A stretch of DNA of 7,405 nucleotides from an uncultured Frankiales bacterium (GCA_946479905.1 CAMLIA010000198.1:1-7405), one strand, 5' to 3'; counted from the stretch's first letter, positions 1 to 5,641 are shown. Made by a program: numbers and translations. Notes: generated by a model not told the origin, from the sequence alone.

Positions 1-45
1 CGTTGCGGCGGCTTGGCGGAGTTCGTCGGCGGGGACGTTGGTCAT
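1..45 (-). CDS. Hypothetical protein, N-terminal 15 codons only (runs off window)
   Basis: An ATG at 45-43 opens a frame reading MTNVPADELRQAAAT before the window ends. The start is supported by an AAAGG-type ribosome binding site about 7 bases upstream on the minus strand (around 53-57), and by a spacing of 64 bases from the preceding stop, in line with the other block boundaries here. The DELRQAAA stretch resembles the amphipathic N-terminus of many small actinophage proteins, but that is a weak resemblance from memory. No function can be assigned from 15 residues. The rest of the gene lies to the left of the window. Confidence 0.55.
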   Translation of the reverse strand, partial: MTNVPADELRQAAAT

Positions 46-79
46 GGTGGTGCCTTTCTGGTGGGATCGGATGGCCGGC

Positions 80-102
80 CGCCCCTGATTGCCGCAGGGG
101 CG
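80..102 (-). terminator. Hairpin after the 67-aa gene, possible terminator
   Basis: The arms CGCCCCTG (80-87) and CAGGGGCG (95-102) are perfect reverse complements around a 7-base loop. The hairpin begins 7 bases after the stop codon of the 67-residue gene on the minus strand. There is no T-run downstream, so it would be a U-tract-less actinobacterial terminator or an RNA-processing structure. It is the weakest of four intergenic hairpins in the window. An adjacent GGCCGGCC palindrome lies at 73-80. Confidence 0.45.
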
Positions 103-109
103 ACCGGTG

Positions 110-313
110 TCATGCGGCGGGCCTCTCCTCGCGGTGGGGGCAGACGCCGACGATGACGGCGGAGGCGAGCCGGGTGACGGCGGCGGCGCCGGTGGCGCGC
201 TCGTGCCGGCCGCAGGCGCACAGCCAGTCGGCGACGGGGGTCTGGTCGCGGTCGAGGCGGCGGAGGGTGAGGCCGGCGGGGATGCCCTGGACGCGGGCGG
301 GCTGCTCGCTCAC
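110..313 (-). CDS. Small CxC/CxH protein, possible zinc-binding, 67 aa
   Basis: I do not recognise a named family. The GTG start at 313-311 overlaps the TGA of the upstream HNH-like gene by four bases (GTGA), which implies translational coupling, and an AGGTGG-like ribosome binding site lies about 6 bases upstream. The product has a CACGRH segment (Cys32, Cys34, His37) and a CPH segment (Cys58, His60), which could hold one zinc ion. Between them is a short Ala/Val-rich stretch (TRLASAVIVGV) that could be a helix. It is the last gene of a four-gene overlapping block and is followed by a hairpin. A nucleic-acid-binding or adaptor role is only a guess from the Cys/His pattern and the company of replication genes. 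Confidence 0.72.
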   Translation of the reverse strand: MSEQPARVQGIPAGLTLRRLDRDQTPVADWLCACGRHERATGAAAVTRLASAVIVGVCPHREERPAA

Positions 314-867
314 GCGACCACCTGCTTGGCCAGCCGCTTGCACTCACGGCAGTACGCCTTGCCGTCCGGCCCGTATGCGCCGTCCTCGGCCTGGTCGTGG
401 CCGTGAACGCAGCGGTCCTTGCGCTGGCGTCCGCCGAGCACGTACCGGAGCTGCTCACGGTTCCGCGTGCGGCCGGGCTCGTCTTCGACGTGCTCGGGCG
501 CCACGCAGTGCTTCATCCCGCAGTCGGCGATGGCGTAGCCCTCGGGGTCCCGTCCGGTGCGGACGCGGAAGGCGACCGCGGCGGCGCTGTGGTGCTTGTC
601 CTTGAAGGACAGCAGCGGGGTGCCGCTGGTTTTGCCGCGTTCGCCGGTCCACTCCATGTGGCCGTCTTCGAGGGGCTTGGCGTACAGGCGCCACTTGTCC
701 TCGATGGTGCGGGTCTGCTCGCGCGGTACGTAGGTTGCGAGGCCGAGTTCGTCGCGGATGGTCCGGATGCGGGCGCGGTCTGCGCGGAGGTCCTTGTTGA
801 TGCGGTAGACGCTGTGGCCGGCGCGGAGGGCAGCGACGATCTGTTCGCGGGTGGCGTTCTGGTTCAC
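310..867 (-). CDS. Helix-turn-helix protein with degenerate HNH fold and C-terminal zinc motif, 185 aa
   Basis: Residues 6-43 (TREQIVAALRAGHS through IRTIRDELGL) look like a helix-turn-helix. Residues 60-130 resemble the phage HNH_3-type fold: an EWTG strand, then ADCGMKHCVAPEHV (about 113-127). In typical members this last part reads H-x-C-(x4)-C-V-N-P-x-H. Here the metal or structural Cys116 and Cys121 and the final His126 are present, but the catalytic first His position is Ala114 and the Asn is Ala123. Cleavage is therefore doubtful and a DNA-binding role is more likely. The C-terminus (CVHGH at 153-157, YCREC at 172-176) matches the small zinc motif often found at the end of phage HNH proteins. 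The GTG start at 867-865 overlaps the resolvase stop (GTGA). The ribosome binding site is weak, so translation probably depends on coupling. Confidence 0.8.
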   Translation of the reverse strand: MNQNATREQIVAALRAGHSVYRINKDLRADRARIRTIRDELGLATYVPREQTRTIEDKWRLYAKPLEDGHMEWTGERGKTSGTPLLSFKDKHHSAAAVAFRVRTGRDPEGYAIADCGMKHCVAPEHVEDEPGRTRNREQLRYVLGGRQRKDRCVHGHDQAEDGAYGPDGKAYCRECKRLAKQVVA

Positions 868-1232
868 CGCCCCACCGCCTCGGCGGCCGGGGCGGGCAGG
901 CCCTGCTGCTCGCGGAGCAGCGCGGCGAACTGGTCGCCGGACATGGTGACGAACCAGCGGCCGGGGTCGGTCGTGCCGCGCCGCTTGTGCCACACCACGC
1001 CGAGGCTCGCGCGGTCGTTGTCGCGCTCGAGCTCGGCTTCGGCGACCCAGGCGGGGAGTTCCTGCCGGGCGCAGTTCTTCACCTCGATGACGACGCCGGG
1101 GATGCCGGCGATGTCGCCGCGGTCCTGGGCGCCGCCGAGGGTGCGGCGTTCGGCCTGGGCGAACCCGGCGGCCTGGAGGAAGCGGACGACCGCGGTTTCG
1201 GCGGCGGTGCCCTTGGCTTTCGATCGGCTCAC
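864..1232 (-). CDS. PD-(D/E)XK nuclease, Holliday junction resolvase-like, 122 aa
   Basis: This compact nuclease has the order of motifs seen in archaeal Hjc-type resolvases and related phage endonucleases: an N-terminal KGTAAE with Glu12, an ERR (28-30), GD with Asp40, and IEVKN with Glu50 and Lys52 as the E-x-K part of the active site. The likely role is metal-dependent cleavage of branched DNA (four-way junctions) produced during phage replication or recombination. The length of about 120 residues suits a single-domain resolvase. The GTG start at 1232-1230 is chosen because it overlaps the upstream TGA as GTGA, lies about 7 bases after an AAGGAG site, and gives exactly the conserved N-terminus (SRSKAKGTAAE). 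A longer in-frame extension reaching 1643 is Arg/Pro-rich shadow sequence. A VRR-NUC-like or Mrr-like endonuclease is the alternative. Confidence 0.85.
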   Translation of the reverse strand: MSRSKAKGTAAETAVVRFLQAAGFAQAERRTLGGAQDRGDIAGIPGVVIEVKNCARQELPAWVAEAELERDNDRASLGVVWHKRRGTTDPGRWFVTMSGDQFAALLREQQGLPAPAAEAVGR

Positions 1233-1561
1233 AGCAGGACTCCTTGGACGGGCTGGGGTGGGCAGTGGTGGTCGATGAGGACGGGGTGTGTGCAGTGGGG
1301 TGCGTGCCAGCGGTCGCGCCAGCGGATGCGTTGGGGGGTGTGGTCGCCGCCGGTGAGGCACCAGGCGAGGCGGGTCCGGTCGGCGGGGATGGTGGCCGGG
1401 TCGATGGGGTGGGGGTCGGTGCGGACGTCGAGGGCGGCGACGCGGTCGGGGGTGCGGGCGGTGAGGGTGTCGGCTCCGCAGCGGGGGCACGGCTGGTGCC
1501 GGACGGTCTCGGCGGCGCGGGCGGCGCGCTCGGCGACGAGGTGCGGCGGGAGCCGGGTCAC
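1229..1561 (-). CDS. Conserved Cys-rich hypothetical protein, 110 aa
   Basis: I know no function for this protein; similar short proteins occur beside primase genes in Streptomyces phages, as far as I remember. It has a CPRCG knuckle (Cys25, Cys28), Cys68 in AWCLTGG, and a His/Cys-rich tail (HAPHC at 86-90, HHC at 98-100), a pattern compatible with one or two zinc sites. The middle holds a VAALDVRTDPHPID segment that looks like a beta-strand with a turn. The GTG start at 1561-1559 has an AGGAA ribosome binding site about 6-7 bases upstream, and this is the first gene after the GCGTCA-rich non-coding region. The closest repeat copy (1574-1579) lies right against the ribosome binding site, so the array may influence its expression. 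Its stop overlaps the resolvase start. Confidence 0.78.
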   Translation of the reverse strand: MTRLPPHLVAERAARAAETVRHQPCPRCGADTLTARTPDRVAALDVRTDPHPIDPATIPADRTRLAWCLTGGDHTPQRIRWRDRWHAPHCTHPVLIDHHCPPQPVQGVLL

Positions 1562-1572
1562 GGGGGGTTCCT

Positions 1573-1838
1573 GTGACGCTTCGGATGACGGATGACGCTT
1601 GTGACGCGTAGTTGGGTATGACGGCCCGTGCGCGTGCGCGCATGCGCGATAGAGGGGAACGGGAGAGAAAGCGTCACAAGCGTCATAAGCGTCATGACCT
1701 GCGGTGACACCTGCTCCGATGTGTCATTCAATGCGTCATGATCTTGGGTTGATGCGTCATCGGCGGGACCTGCGACCACCCGGACAAGATCGTTCAGGGG
1801 GTGACGGGTGTGACGCATCGGCTGAAGGGTGTGACGCT
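1573..1838. repeat. Iteron-like array of GCGTCA motifs, candidate replication origin or control region
   Basis: Ten exact copies of GCGTCA/TGACGC lie within about 265 bases: TGACGC at 1574, 1593, 1602, 1811 and 1832, and GCGTCA at 1671, 1680, 1689, 1733 and 1754. Near copies occur at 1586, 1619 and 1802 (TGACGG), 1705 (TGACAC) and 1721 (GTGTCA). The consensus in the GCGTCA orientation is roughly A(A/T)GCGTCA(T/C). The copies at 1671, 1680 and 1689 are spaced exactly 9 bases apart. I found only one other exact copy elsewhere in the window (3944-3949). The region from 1562 to 1838 holds no convincing gene and is visibly less GC-rich than the genes around it. Its place directly after the primase-helicase stop suggests an origin or an operator array. 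This function is inferred, not shown. Confidence 0.7.
1627..1648. other. Alternating pyrimidine-purine tract with 12-base palindrome
   Basis: These 22 bases alternate strictly between pyrimidine and purine and are mostly CG and TG/CA steps, the kind of sequence that can adopt left-handed (Z) DNA. It contains the perfect palindrome CGCGCATGCGCG at 1637-1648. Directly beside it, 1651-1670 is almost all purine on the plus strand, followed by the three 9-base-spaced repeat copies. The combination lies inside the non-coding array and may mark a region that opens or kinks, but this is inference from composition. Confidence 0.5.
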
Positions 1839-4316
1839 TCACTGGCCGGCCCCCTCGGTCCGCAGGGCGATCCCGTCGAAGAACCGGAACCGGGAGTTGC
1901 GGTCCGCGCGCACGTTGTACGGCGGCTTCTGCAGGGTGGAGGCGAACTTCTTCGCGGACACCGGCTCCTCCTCGCCCTCCTGCTGGCACCACGCCTCGTA
2001 GGCGCCGCGGAGCGCCCCGGACGGGGTCTGCATGCCGGGGGTGCCGGGCATGCCGAGGACGCAGCAGTCGGCGACGAAGCGGGCGATGGTGTCCTGCTCG
2101 CCCTGGTACTCCTCGGTGGCCTGCTGCACGGCGGCCGGGGTGGGCAGCCCGTGTCGGGCGTAGTCGGCCGCGCCCTGGATGAGCCAGGCGAGGATCGCCG
2201 GGCCTTCGTGGTCGACGAGGTACTCCTCCAGGCCGGTGTCGCGGAGGTGCTCGGGCACGGTGTTCAGGAACGGCACGAGGCGCAGGCGCCGCCAGAAGGC
2301 GGGGCCGCCGGTGCGGACGGCGGGCCGGTGGTTGCCGAGGAGCCACAGGGTGTGGGTGGGGGCGAAGGAGAAGAAGTCCTGCCGCATGAACCGGCCGGTG
2401 ATGATGTCGCGGCCGGTGAGCATCTTGATGCGGGCCTCGGCGAACCGCTGCCCGTCGTCGAGTTCGGAGGCGACGACGAGGCGGGCGCCGGCCAGCCGTG
2501 CGATCTCGGTGGGGTGGCTGTTGGCGGAGGACGCGAGGAGCATCTCGCTGGGGGCGCTGATGGCGTAGCCGGTCTCGCCGATCCCGGCGAGCCGCATGAC
2601 GGTGTCGGCGAGCGTGGACTTGCCGTTGGCTCCTTCGCCGAATGCGAAGGGGAGGATCTGTTCGCGGACTTCACCGATGAGGGACAGGCCGAGGAGCCGC
2701 TGCACGTAGGTGATGAGGTCCGGGTCGCCGCCGAAGGTGTCGTCGAGGAAGGCGTGGAAGCGGGGGGCGGGCTGCTCGAAGTCGGGGGCCACCGAGGTGG
2801 ATCGGGTGTGCAGCTGCTCGGGGTCGGGTGCGCTTACCTGACCGGTGCGCAGGTCGACGACTCCGGCGGGGGTGTTGAGCTGCCACGGCTTGGCGTCGAG
2901 GGTGTTGAGGGGGGCGACGACGCGCGGGTCGGTGCGGGCGACCTTGACCATGGACTCCAGGCCGCGGGCGGACAGGGAGCGGGCTTTGTGCTGGAGGTCG
3001 CCTTCGCCTTCGGGGAGGCTGCGGGCGATGTCGCGGGCGAGTTCGGAGACGTGGCCGCGTTCGTCCCAGGCCCAGCGGTGGCCGTCCCAGGTGAGCCATC
3101 CGCGCTGGGGGCAGTAGCGGATCTCGTGGGCGTGCCGGTCGACGAGGCGGAGGGCGTTGCCGTCGTCGGTGCGGGTGTAGGTCTCGGGGCCCGGCTCGGG
3201 GGCGGGCTCGTCGACCTGGAGGGCGGCGGTGCCGTCGGTCGCCGGGGCGGGGCGGGCGGGGACGGCGGTGAGGTGGCGGGCGGGTTCGGGGCGGTGGCCG
3301 TAGCCGCGGCGGCGGAGTTCGCGGGCGGCTGCGGAGTGGTCGCCGCCGTGCTCGAGGAGCGCGTAGGCGCCGGGCTTGGTGTAGGGCACCTCGGGGGTGA
3401 ACTCGCTGCTGCTGGTGAAGACGTAGAGGCGGTCGCGTTGGGGGTCGCGTCCGGTGGTGGCGGACACGCCGGGGGTGGTTTTGCCGGGGCGTCGCCAGTA
3501 GGAGGTGTGGCCGGTGGTGAAGAGGAGCTGCCAGCCGTGGGGGGTGAGGATGTCGGCCCAGCTGGTGCGCTGCTCGAAGTCGTCGAGCGGGGTCAGGGTG
3601 TCTGAGCTGGGCTGATGGGCTCCACCCTTAACAAAACCGGTGAAATTATCACGGCCCGAGTTAAGGGTTTCCTCCGGCATCTGGTCGAGCATCCGGGCGA
3701 TCGCGAAGAGGGCGTCGCGTTCATCGGCGGTGATGGTGGGGATGGTGTCGGGTCCGCCTGCGTTGAGGACCCACGGCCGGCCGGTGGCGTGGACGGGGCC
3801 GTGGGAGGGGGCGACGACGACGAAGCCGCCCTGGCCGCGAGTCTCGATGAGGACCTGCTGCTTGGCCTTCGGGTTGGACTCCAGTTCGGCCGGGGTGCTG
3901 GGTCGGCTGGCCAGCTTGGTGTTGGGGAGGACGGGCCCGTCGGTGACGCGGTAGATGAGGTGGCCGCCGCCGGATGGGGTGGTCTCGAGGTATCCGGTGC
4001 GCAGCCGGTTCCACAGGTCGCCGAGGCCGGAGGCCTGGCAGATCTCGCCGAACTCCGTGGCGACGCCCTCGGTGACGGCGCGGCCTTCGAACTCGAGCAT
4101 CTCCAGGCCGTCGGAGACTTCGCCGAGGACCAGGCCGAGGCCGGGGTGTCCGTCGGCGAACCAGGTGTGCAGCTGGTCGGGGGTGGCGCGGACGGTCTGG
4201 GCGTCCTTCCAGTTCCCGGCGGGCCGCTTGGTGCCGTCGGTGGCCACGCGGACGACGCTCGCGCCGGCGGTGTGCCAGGCGAGTGCGGCGGTGAGCGTGT
4301 CCGGCTGGGTGCTCAA
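1839..4316 (-). CDS. Primase-polymerase / SF3 (D5-like) helicase fusion, 825 aa
   Basis: This is the main replication enzyme: an N-terminal archaeo-eukaryotic type Prim-Pol domain that makes primers, fused to a superfamily 3 helicase that unwinds DNA. Residues 8-190 form the Prim-Pol: ALAWHTAGASVV at the N-terminus, the acidic pair in MLEFEG (Glu75, Glu77), SGGGHLIY at 115-122, and GFVVVAPS at 164-171. A D5_N-like linker domain starts near 380. The helicase has Walker A GEGANGKS (560-567), Walker B VVASELDD with Glu618, the motif KMLTGRDIITGR, sensor Asn662 in LLGNHRP, and Arg676/Arg677 as arginine-finger candidates. A winged-helix-like tail ends the protein. The TTG at 4316-4314 is taken as the start because GAGGAG lies 9 bases upstream and it yields the usual Prim-Pol N-terminus; the open frame further upstream to 5138 is shadow. 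An unusual AT-rich dyad lies at codons 217-231. Confidence 0.92.
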   Translation of the reverse strand: MSTQPDTLTAALAWHTAGASVVRVATDGTKRPAGNWKDAQTVRATPDQLHTWFADGHPGLGLVLGEVSDGLEMLEFEGRAVTEGVATEFGEICQASGLGDLWNRLRTGYLETTPSGGGHLIYRVTDGPVLPNTKLASRPSTPAELESNPKAKQQVLIETRGQGGFVVVAPSHGPVHATGRPWVLNAGGPDTIPTITADERDALFAIARMLDQMPEETLNSGRDNFTGFVKGGAHQPSSDTLTPLDDFEQRTSWADILTPHGWQLLFTTGHTSYWRRPGKTTPGVSATTGRDPQRDRLYVFTSSSEFTPEVPYTKPGAYALLEHGGDHSAAARELRRRGYGHRPEPARHLTAVPARPAPATDGTAALQVDEPAPEPGPETYTRTDDGNALRLVDRHAHEIRYCPQRGWLTWDGHRWAWDERGHVSELARDIARSLPEGEGDLQHKARSLSARGLESMVKVARTDPRVVAPLNTLDAKPWQLNTPAGVVDLRTGQVSAPDPEQLHTRSTSVAPDFEQPAPRFHAFLDDTFGGDPDLITYVQRLLGLSLIGEVREQILPFAFGEGANGKSTLADTVMRLAGIGETGYAISAPSEMLLASSANSHPTEIARLAGARLVVASELDDGQRFAEARIKMLTGRDIITGRFMRQDFFSFAPTHTLWLLGNHRPAVRTGGPAFWRRLRLVPFLNTVPEHLRDTGLEEYLVDHEGPAILAWLIQGAADYARHGLPTPAAVQQATEEYQGEQDTIARFVADCCVLGMPGTPGMQTPSGALRGAYEAWCQQEGEEEPVSAKKFASTLQKPPYNVRADRNSRFRFFDGIALRTEGAGQ
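3624..3668. promoter_or_regulatory. 45-base AT-rich concentric dyad inside the primase gene, candidate protein-binding site
   Basis: The outer arms ACCCTTAAC (3624-3632) and GTTAAGGGT (3660-3668) are perfect 9-base reverse complements. The inner arms GTGA-type (3640-3643) and TCAC-type (3649-3652) share the same centre, position 3646. In all, 16 of 22 symmetric base pairs match. The segment is about 47% GC inside a gene that is over 70% GC, and it uses codons otherwise rare here (CTT, CGT, GAT, AAT, GGT, TTT, GTT, GGA). It encodes part of the linker between the Prim-Pol domain and the following domain. This suggests selection on the DNA itself: an operator, origin element or recombination site. 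The bound protein is unknown. Confidence 0.6.
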
Positions 4317-4344
4317 GGTGGTGCGCTCCTCGGGTTGGTGGGTG

Positions 4345-4385
4345 CCCGCCCGCCGCGCGGGTGCGGGGAAGGCGCGGCGGGCGGG
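4345..4385 (-). terminator. Perfect 14-bp hairpin before the primase, likely terminator or processing site
   Basis: CCCGCCCGCCGCGC (4345-4358) and GCGCGGCGGGCGGG (4372-4385) are exact reverse complements around a 13-base loop. On the minus strand the hairpin starts 5 bases after the stop of the 108-residue gene and ends well before the GAGGAG ribosome binding site of the primase. It has no T-run, as is common for actinobacterial terminators. It may reduce read-through into the primase gene or stabilise the upstream mRNA end. Confidence 0.65.
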
Positions 4386-4390
4386 GTGGG

Positions 4391-4717
4391 TCAGCGGTGG
4401 TTGTGGATCAGCAGCCAGCCGGGCGCCGGGTGGTCGGCCAGGCCGAGGCGGACGGCGACGTTGTGGAGGGCGACCAGCCAGGCCGTCTCCTCCGACGGGG
4501 TGGCCAGCGAGCCGGGCGTGAGCGGCGTGACGGTGTTCTCCTTGGCCCGGACGTGCCGGGTGACGAGGAGCAGCTGGTCGCGGTCGCCGACGACGATGTA
4601 GCCGACGCCGTCCGGGGTGTGCTCCTGGCCGAAGCACGCGCGGTCGATGGCGTCGATGTCGGTGTCGGCGGGGATCTCGAAGCCGTAGGCGAGGGCGACG
4701 GTGTGGTAGAGGCCCAC
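4391..4717 (-). CDS. Conserved actinophage-type hypothetical protein, 108 aa
   Basis: Function unknown. The product opens with GLYHTVALAYGFEIP and contains GVGYIVVGDRDQLLLVTRHV, alternating hydrophobic stretches that suggest a small alpha/beta fold, and ends in GWLLIHNHR. Short proteins beginning with a similar GLYHT or GMYHS segment are, from memory, frequent in actinobacterial phages and integrative elements. There is no signal peptide or membrane segment, so it should be cytoplasmic. The GTG start at 4717-4715 follows AGGAGG by about 7 bases and lies only two bases after the stop of the 82-residue gene, so the two are almost certainly co-translated. A strong hairpin follows it, before the primase. 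Confidence 0.8.
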   Translation of the reverse strand: MGLYHTVALAYGFEIPADTDIDAIDRACFGQEHTPDGVGYIVVGDRDQLLLVTRHVRAKENTVTPLTPGSLATPSEETAWLVALHNVAVRLGLADHPAPGWLLIHNHR

Positions 4718-4719
4718 GG

Positions 4720-4968
4720 TCAGGCCTCCTGGCTGGTGGCGATGGCGGTGAGCTGGGCGATGCCGTCGCGGCTGTTGGCGGCGAGGGCCATCGCGTCGAC
4801 CAGATCGGGGTACGCGGAGCGGAGGCGCGCGGTGTGCACGACGTCGGCGGCGTCGATGGCCTCCATGAGCTTCTGGGTGAAGCTGCCGGGCCTGTAGCCC
4901 AGGGGGCTGCCGTAGTGGAAGAGGACGTGGCGGGCGGTCTCGCTGCTGATGCCGGGTGCGGTGACCAT
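4720..4968 (-). CDS. Conserved hypothetical protein, 82 aa
   Basis: The function is unknown, but the pattern is one I associate with a widespread family of short phage and actinobacterial proteins: a RHVLFHYGSPLGYRPGSFT segment (14-32), then KLMEAIDAADVVHTARL, then a YPDLVDAM segment and a GIAQL tail. Family members I remember read PGSFT...LL.AI..AD..NRARL..GFP..V.A. It looks all-helical and soluble. The ATG start at 4968-4966 has an AAGGA site about 6 bases upstream. It begins a two-gene unit placed between two strong hairpins, separate from the exonuclease/SSB pair upstream and the primase downstream. Confidence 0.82.
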   Translation of the reverse strand: MVTAPGISSETARHVLFHYGSPLGYRPGSFTQKLMEAIDAADVVHTARLRSAYPDLVDAMALAANSRDGIAQLTAIATSQEA

Positions 4969-4992
4969 GGGGTTCCTTCGCTGGTGGTTGGT

Positions 4993-5035
4993 CCGCCCGC
5001 CGCCGCGGCGGGGAGGTGCTCGCGGCGGCGGGCGG
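4993..5035 (-). terminator. Perfect 15-bp hairpin after the SSB-like gene, likely terminator or processing site
   Basis: CCGCCCGCCGCCGCG (4993-5007) and CGCGGCGGCGGGCGG (5021-5035) are exact reverse complements with a 13-base loop. The hairpin begins 12 bases after the stop of the SSB-like gene on the minus strand and has no T-run. Its arms resemble those of the hairpin at 4345-4385 in sequence, loop size and position, which suggests a shared function. Confidence 0.68.
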
Positions 5036-5047
5036 CGGTCGGCGGGT

Positions 5048-5641
5048 CTAGAACGGGGGCTCGCCGCCGGCGGGCGCGGGGCCGCTGATCTCGCCGGTGA
5101 CGGGGTTCACCCCGGCCGGGGCGGCGTTGGTGGCCCACGGGTCGCCGCCCGGCGCGGGCGCGGCCGCCGCCGGTGCGGGTGCGGGTGCGGGGGCGGGAGC
5201 CGGGGGCTGGACGCCGAGGGCGGTGCTCGCGGCGGGGACGTAGCGGGCCTCGTACTGCTTGGGCGGGGACATGCCGGGCCCGGACGGCGGGAGTTCGTGG
5301 GTGAAGCGGACGTGAAGGGTGCCGCCGACCTCGAGGCCCTTGGCGCCGGTCTCGCGGACTGCGTCGGACACGGCGTTCTTCATCTGGCCCTTGATGAAGA
5401 TGCGGCGGCGGCCGTCGTCGTCCTCGATGGAGGGGTCGCGCTGGTCGGTCTGGACGGTGACGACGACCTGCATCATGGGGTCGCCGTCCTTCCAGAACTT
5501 CTTCTCGCCGGTCTTGATGTCCCGCTGCTGCTCGAGCTTCGGGGGCTCGGTGATGCGGCCGCCGATGACAGTGCCGGGGGTGGGGAACTTGGCGGTGGGG
5601 GCACCGCTGGCGCCGCCCATGAGGAAGCTGTTCGCGTCCAC
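5048..5641 (-). CDS. Probable single-stranded DNA-binding protein with SSB-like C-terminal tip, 197 aa
   Basis: Residues 1-140 form the conserved part (FLMGG near 5-9, PTAKF, QQRDIKTGEKKFW, then a strand-rich MMQVVVTVQTDQRDP and an IFIKGQMKNAV segment), consistent with an OB-like fold. A Pro-Ala repeat (about 146-164) makes a flexible linker, and the protein ends GGEPPF, very like the DEPPF tip of actinobacterial SSB proteins that recruits partner enzymes. Binding of single-stranded DNA in replication or recombination is inferred. The GTG at 5641-5639 is chosen because AGGAG (5650-5654) lies 8 bases upstream. The alternative ATG at 5662 overlaps the exonuclease stop (ATGA) but lacks a ribosome binding site and would add seven residues including the rare codons ACA, GTA and TTA. 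A hairpin follows the stop. Confidence 0.82.
   Translation of the reverse strand: MDANSFLMGGASGAPTAKFPTPGTVIGGRITEPPKLEQQRDIKTGEKKFWKDGDPMMQVVVTVQTDQRDPSIEDDDGRRRIFIKGQMKNAVSDAVRETGAKGLEVGGTLHVRFTHELPPSGPGMSPPKQYEARYVPAASTALGVQPPAPAPAPAPAPAAAAPAPGGDPWATNAAPAGVNPVTGEISGPAPAGGEPPF

Noticed and set aside
1558..1695. 45-codon minus-strand frame starting MTLMTLVTL in the repeat region
   Set aside because: Its repetitive start is just the 9-base repeats read as codons, the rest is Arg/His-rich, and no ribosome binding site stands out. It is better read as non-coding repeats, though a short leader peptide cannot be fully excluded.
1573..1838. CRISPR array
   Set aside because: The repeats are only 6-9 bases, occur in both orientations, and spacing is irregular, unlike CRISPR repeats; the Cas4-like gene alone is not evidence for a CRISPR locus.
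1562..1838. Sigma-70-type promoter for the block starting at 1561
   Set aside because: I found no pair of -35 and -10 elements with acceptable spacing on the minus strand, so no promoter is called although one may exist.
1704..3605. 633-codon plus-strand open frame
   Set aside because: It lies antisense to the primase-helicase, is extremely Gly/Val/Glu-rich, shows no domain motif, and is explained by the base composition of the opposite strand gene.
3624..3668. Reading the primase dyad as a serine integrase attachment site
   Set aside because: The size is similar to such sites, but the dyad centres on a single base rather than between two bases as expected for a 2-base crossover, and no integrase gene is in the window. 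It is left as a possibility, not a call.
4317..5138. N-terminal extension of the primase frame upstream of the TTG start
   Set aside because: It would run through two other small genes and two hairpins, is Arg/Pro-rich, and the TTG at 4316 has a good ribosome binding site and yields the standard Prim-Pol N-terminus.
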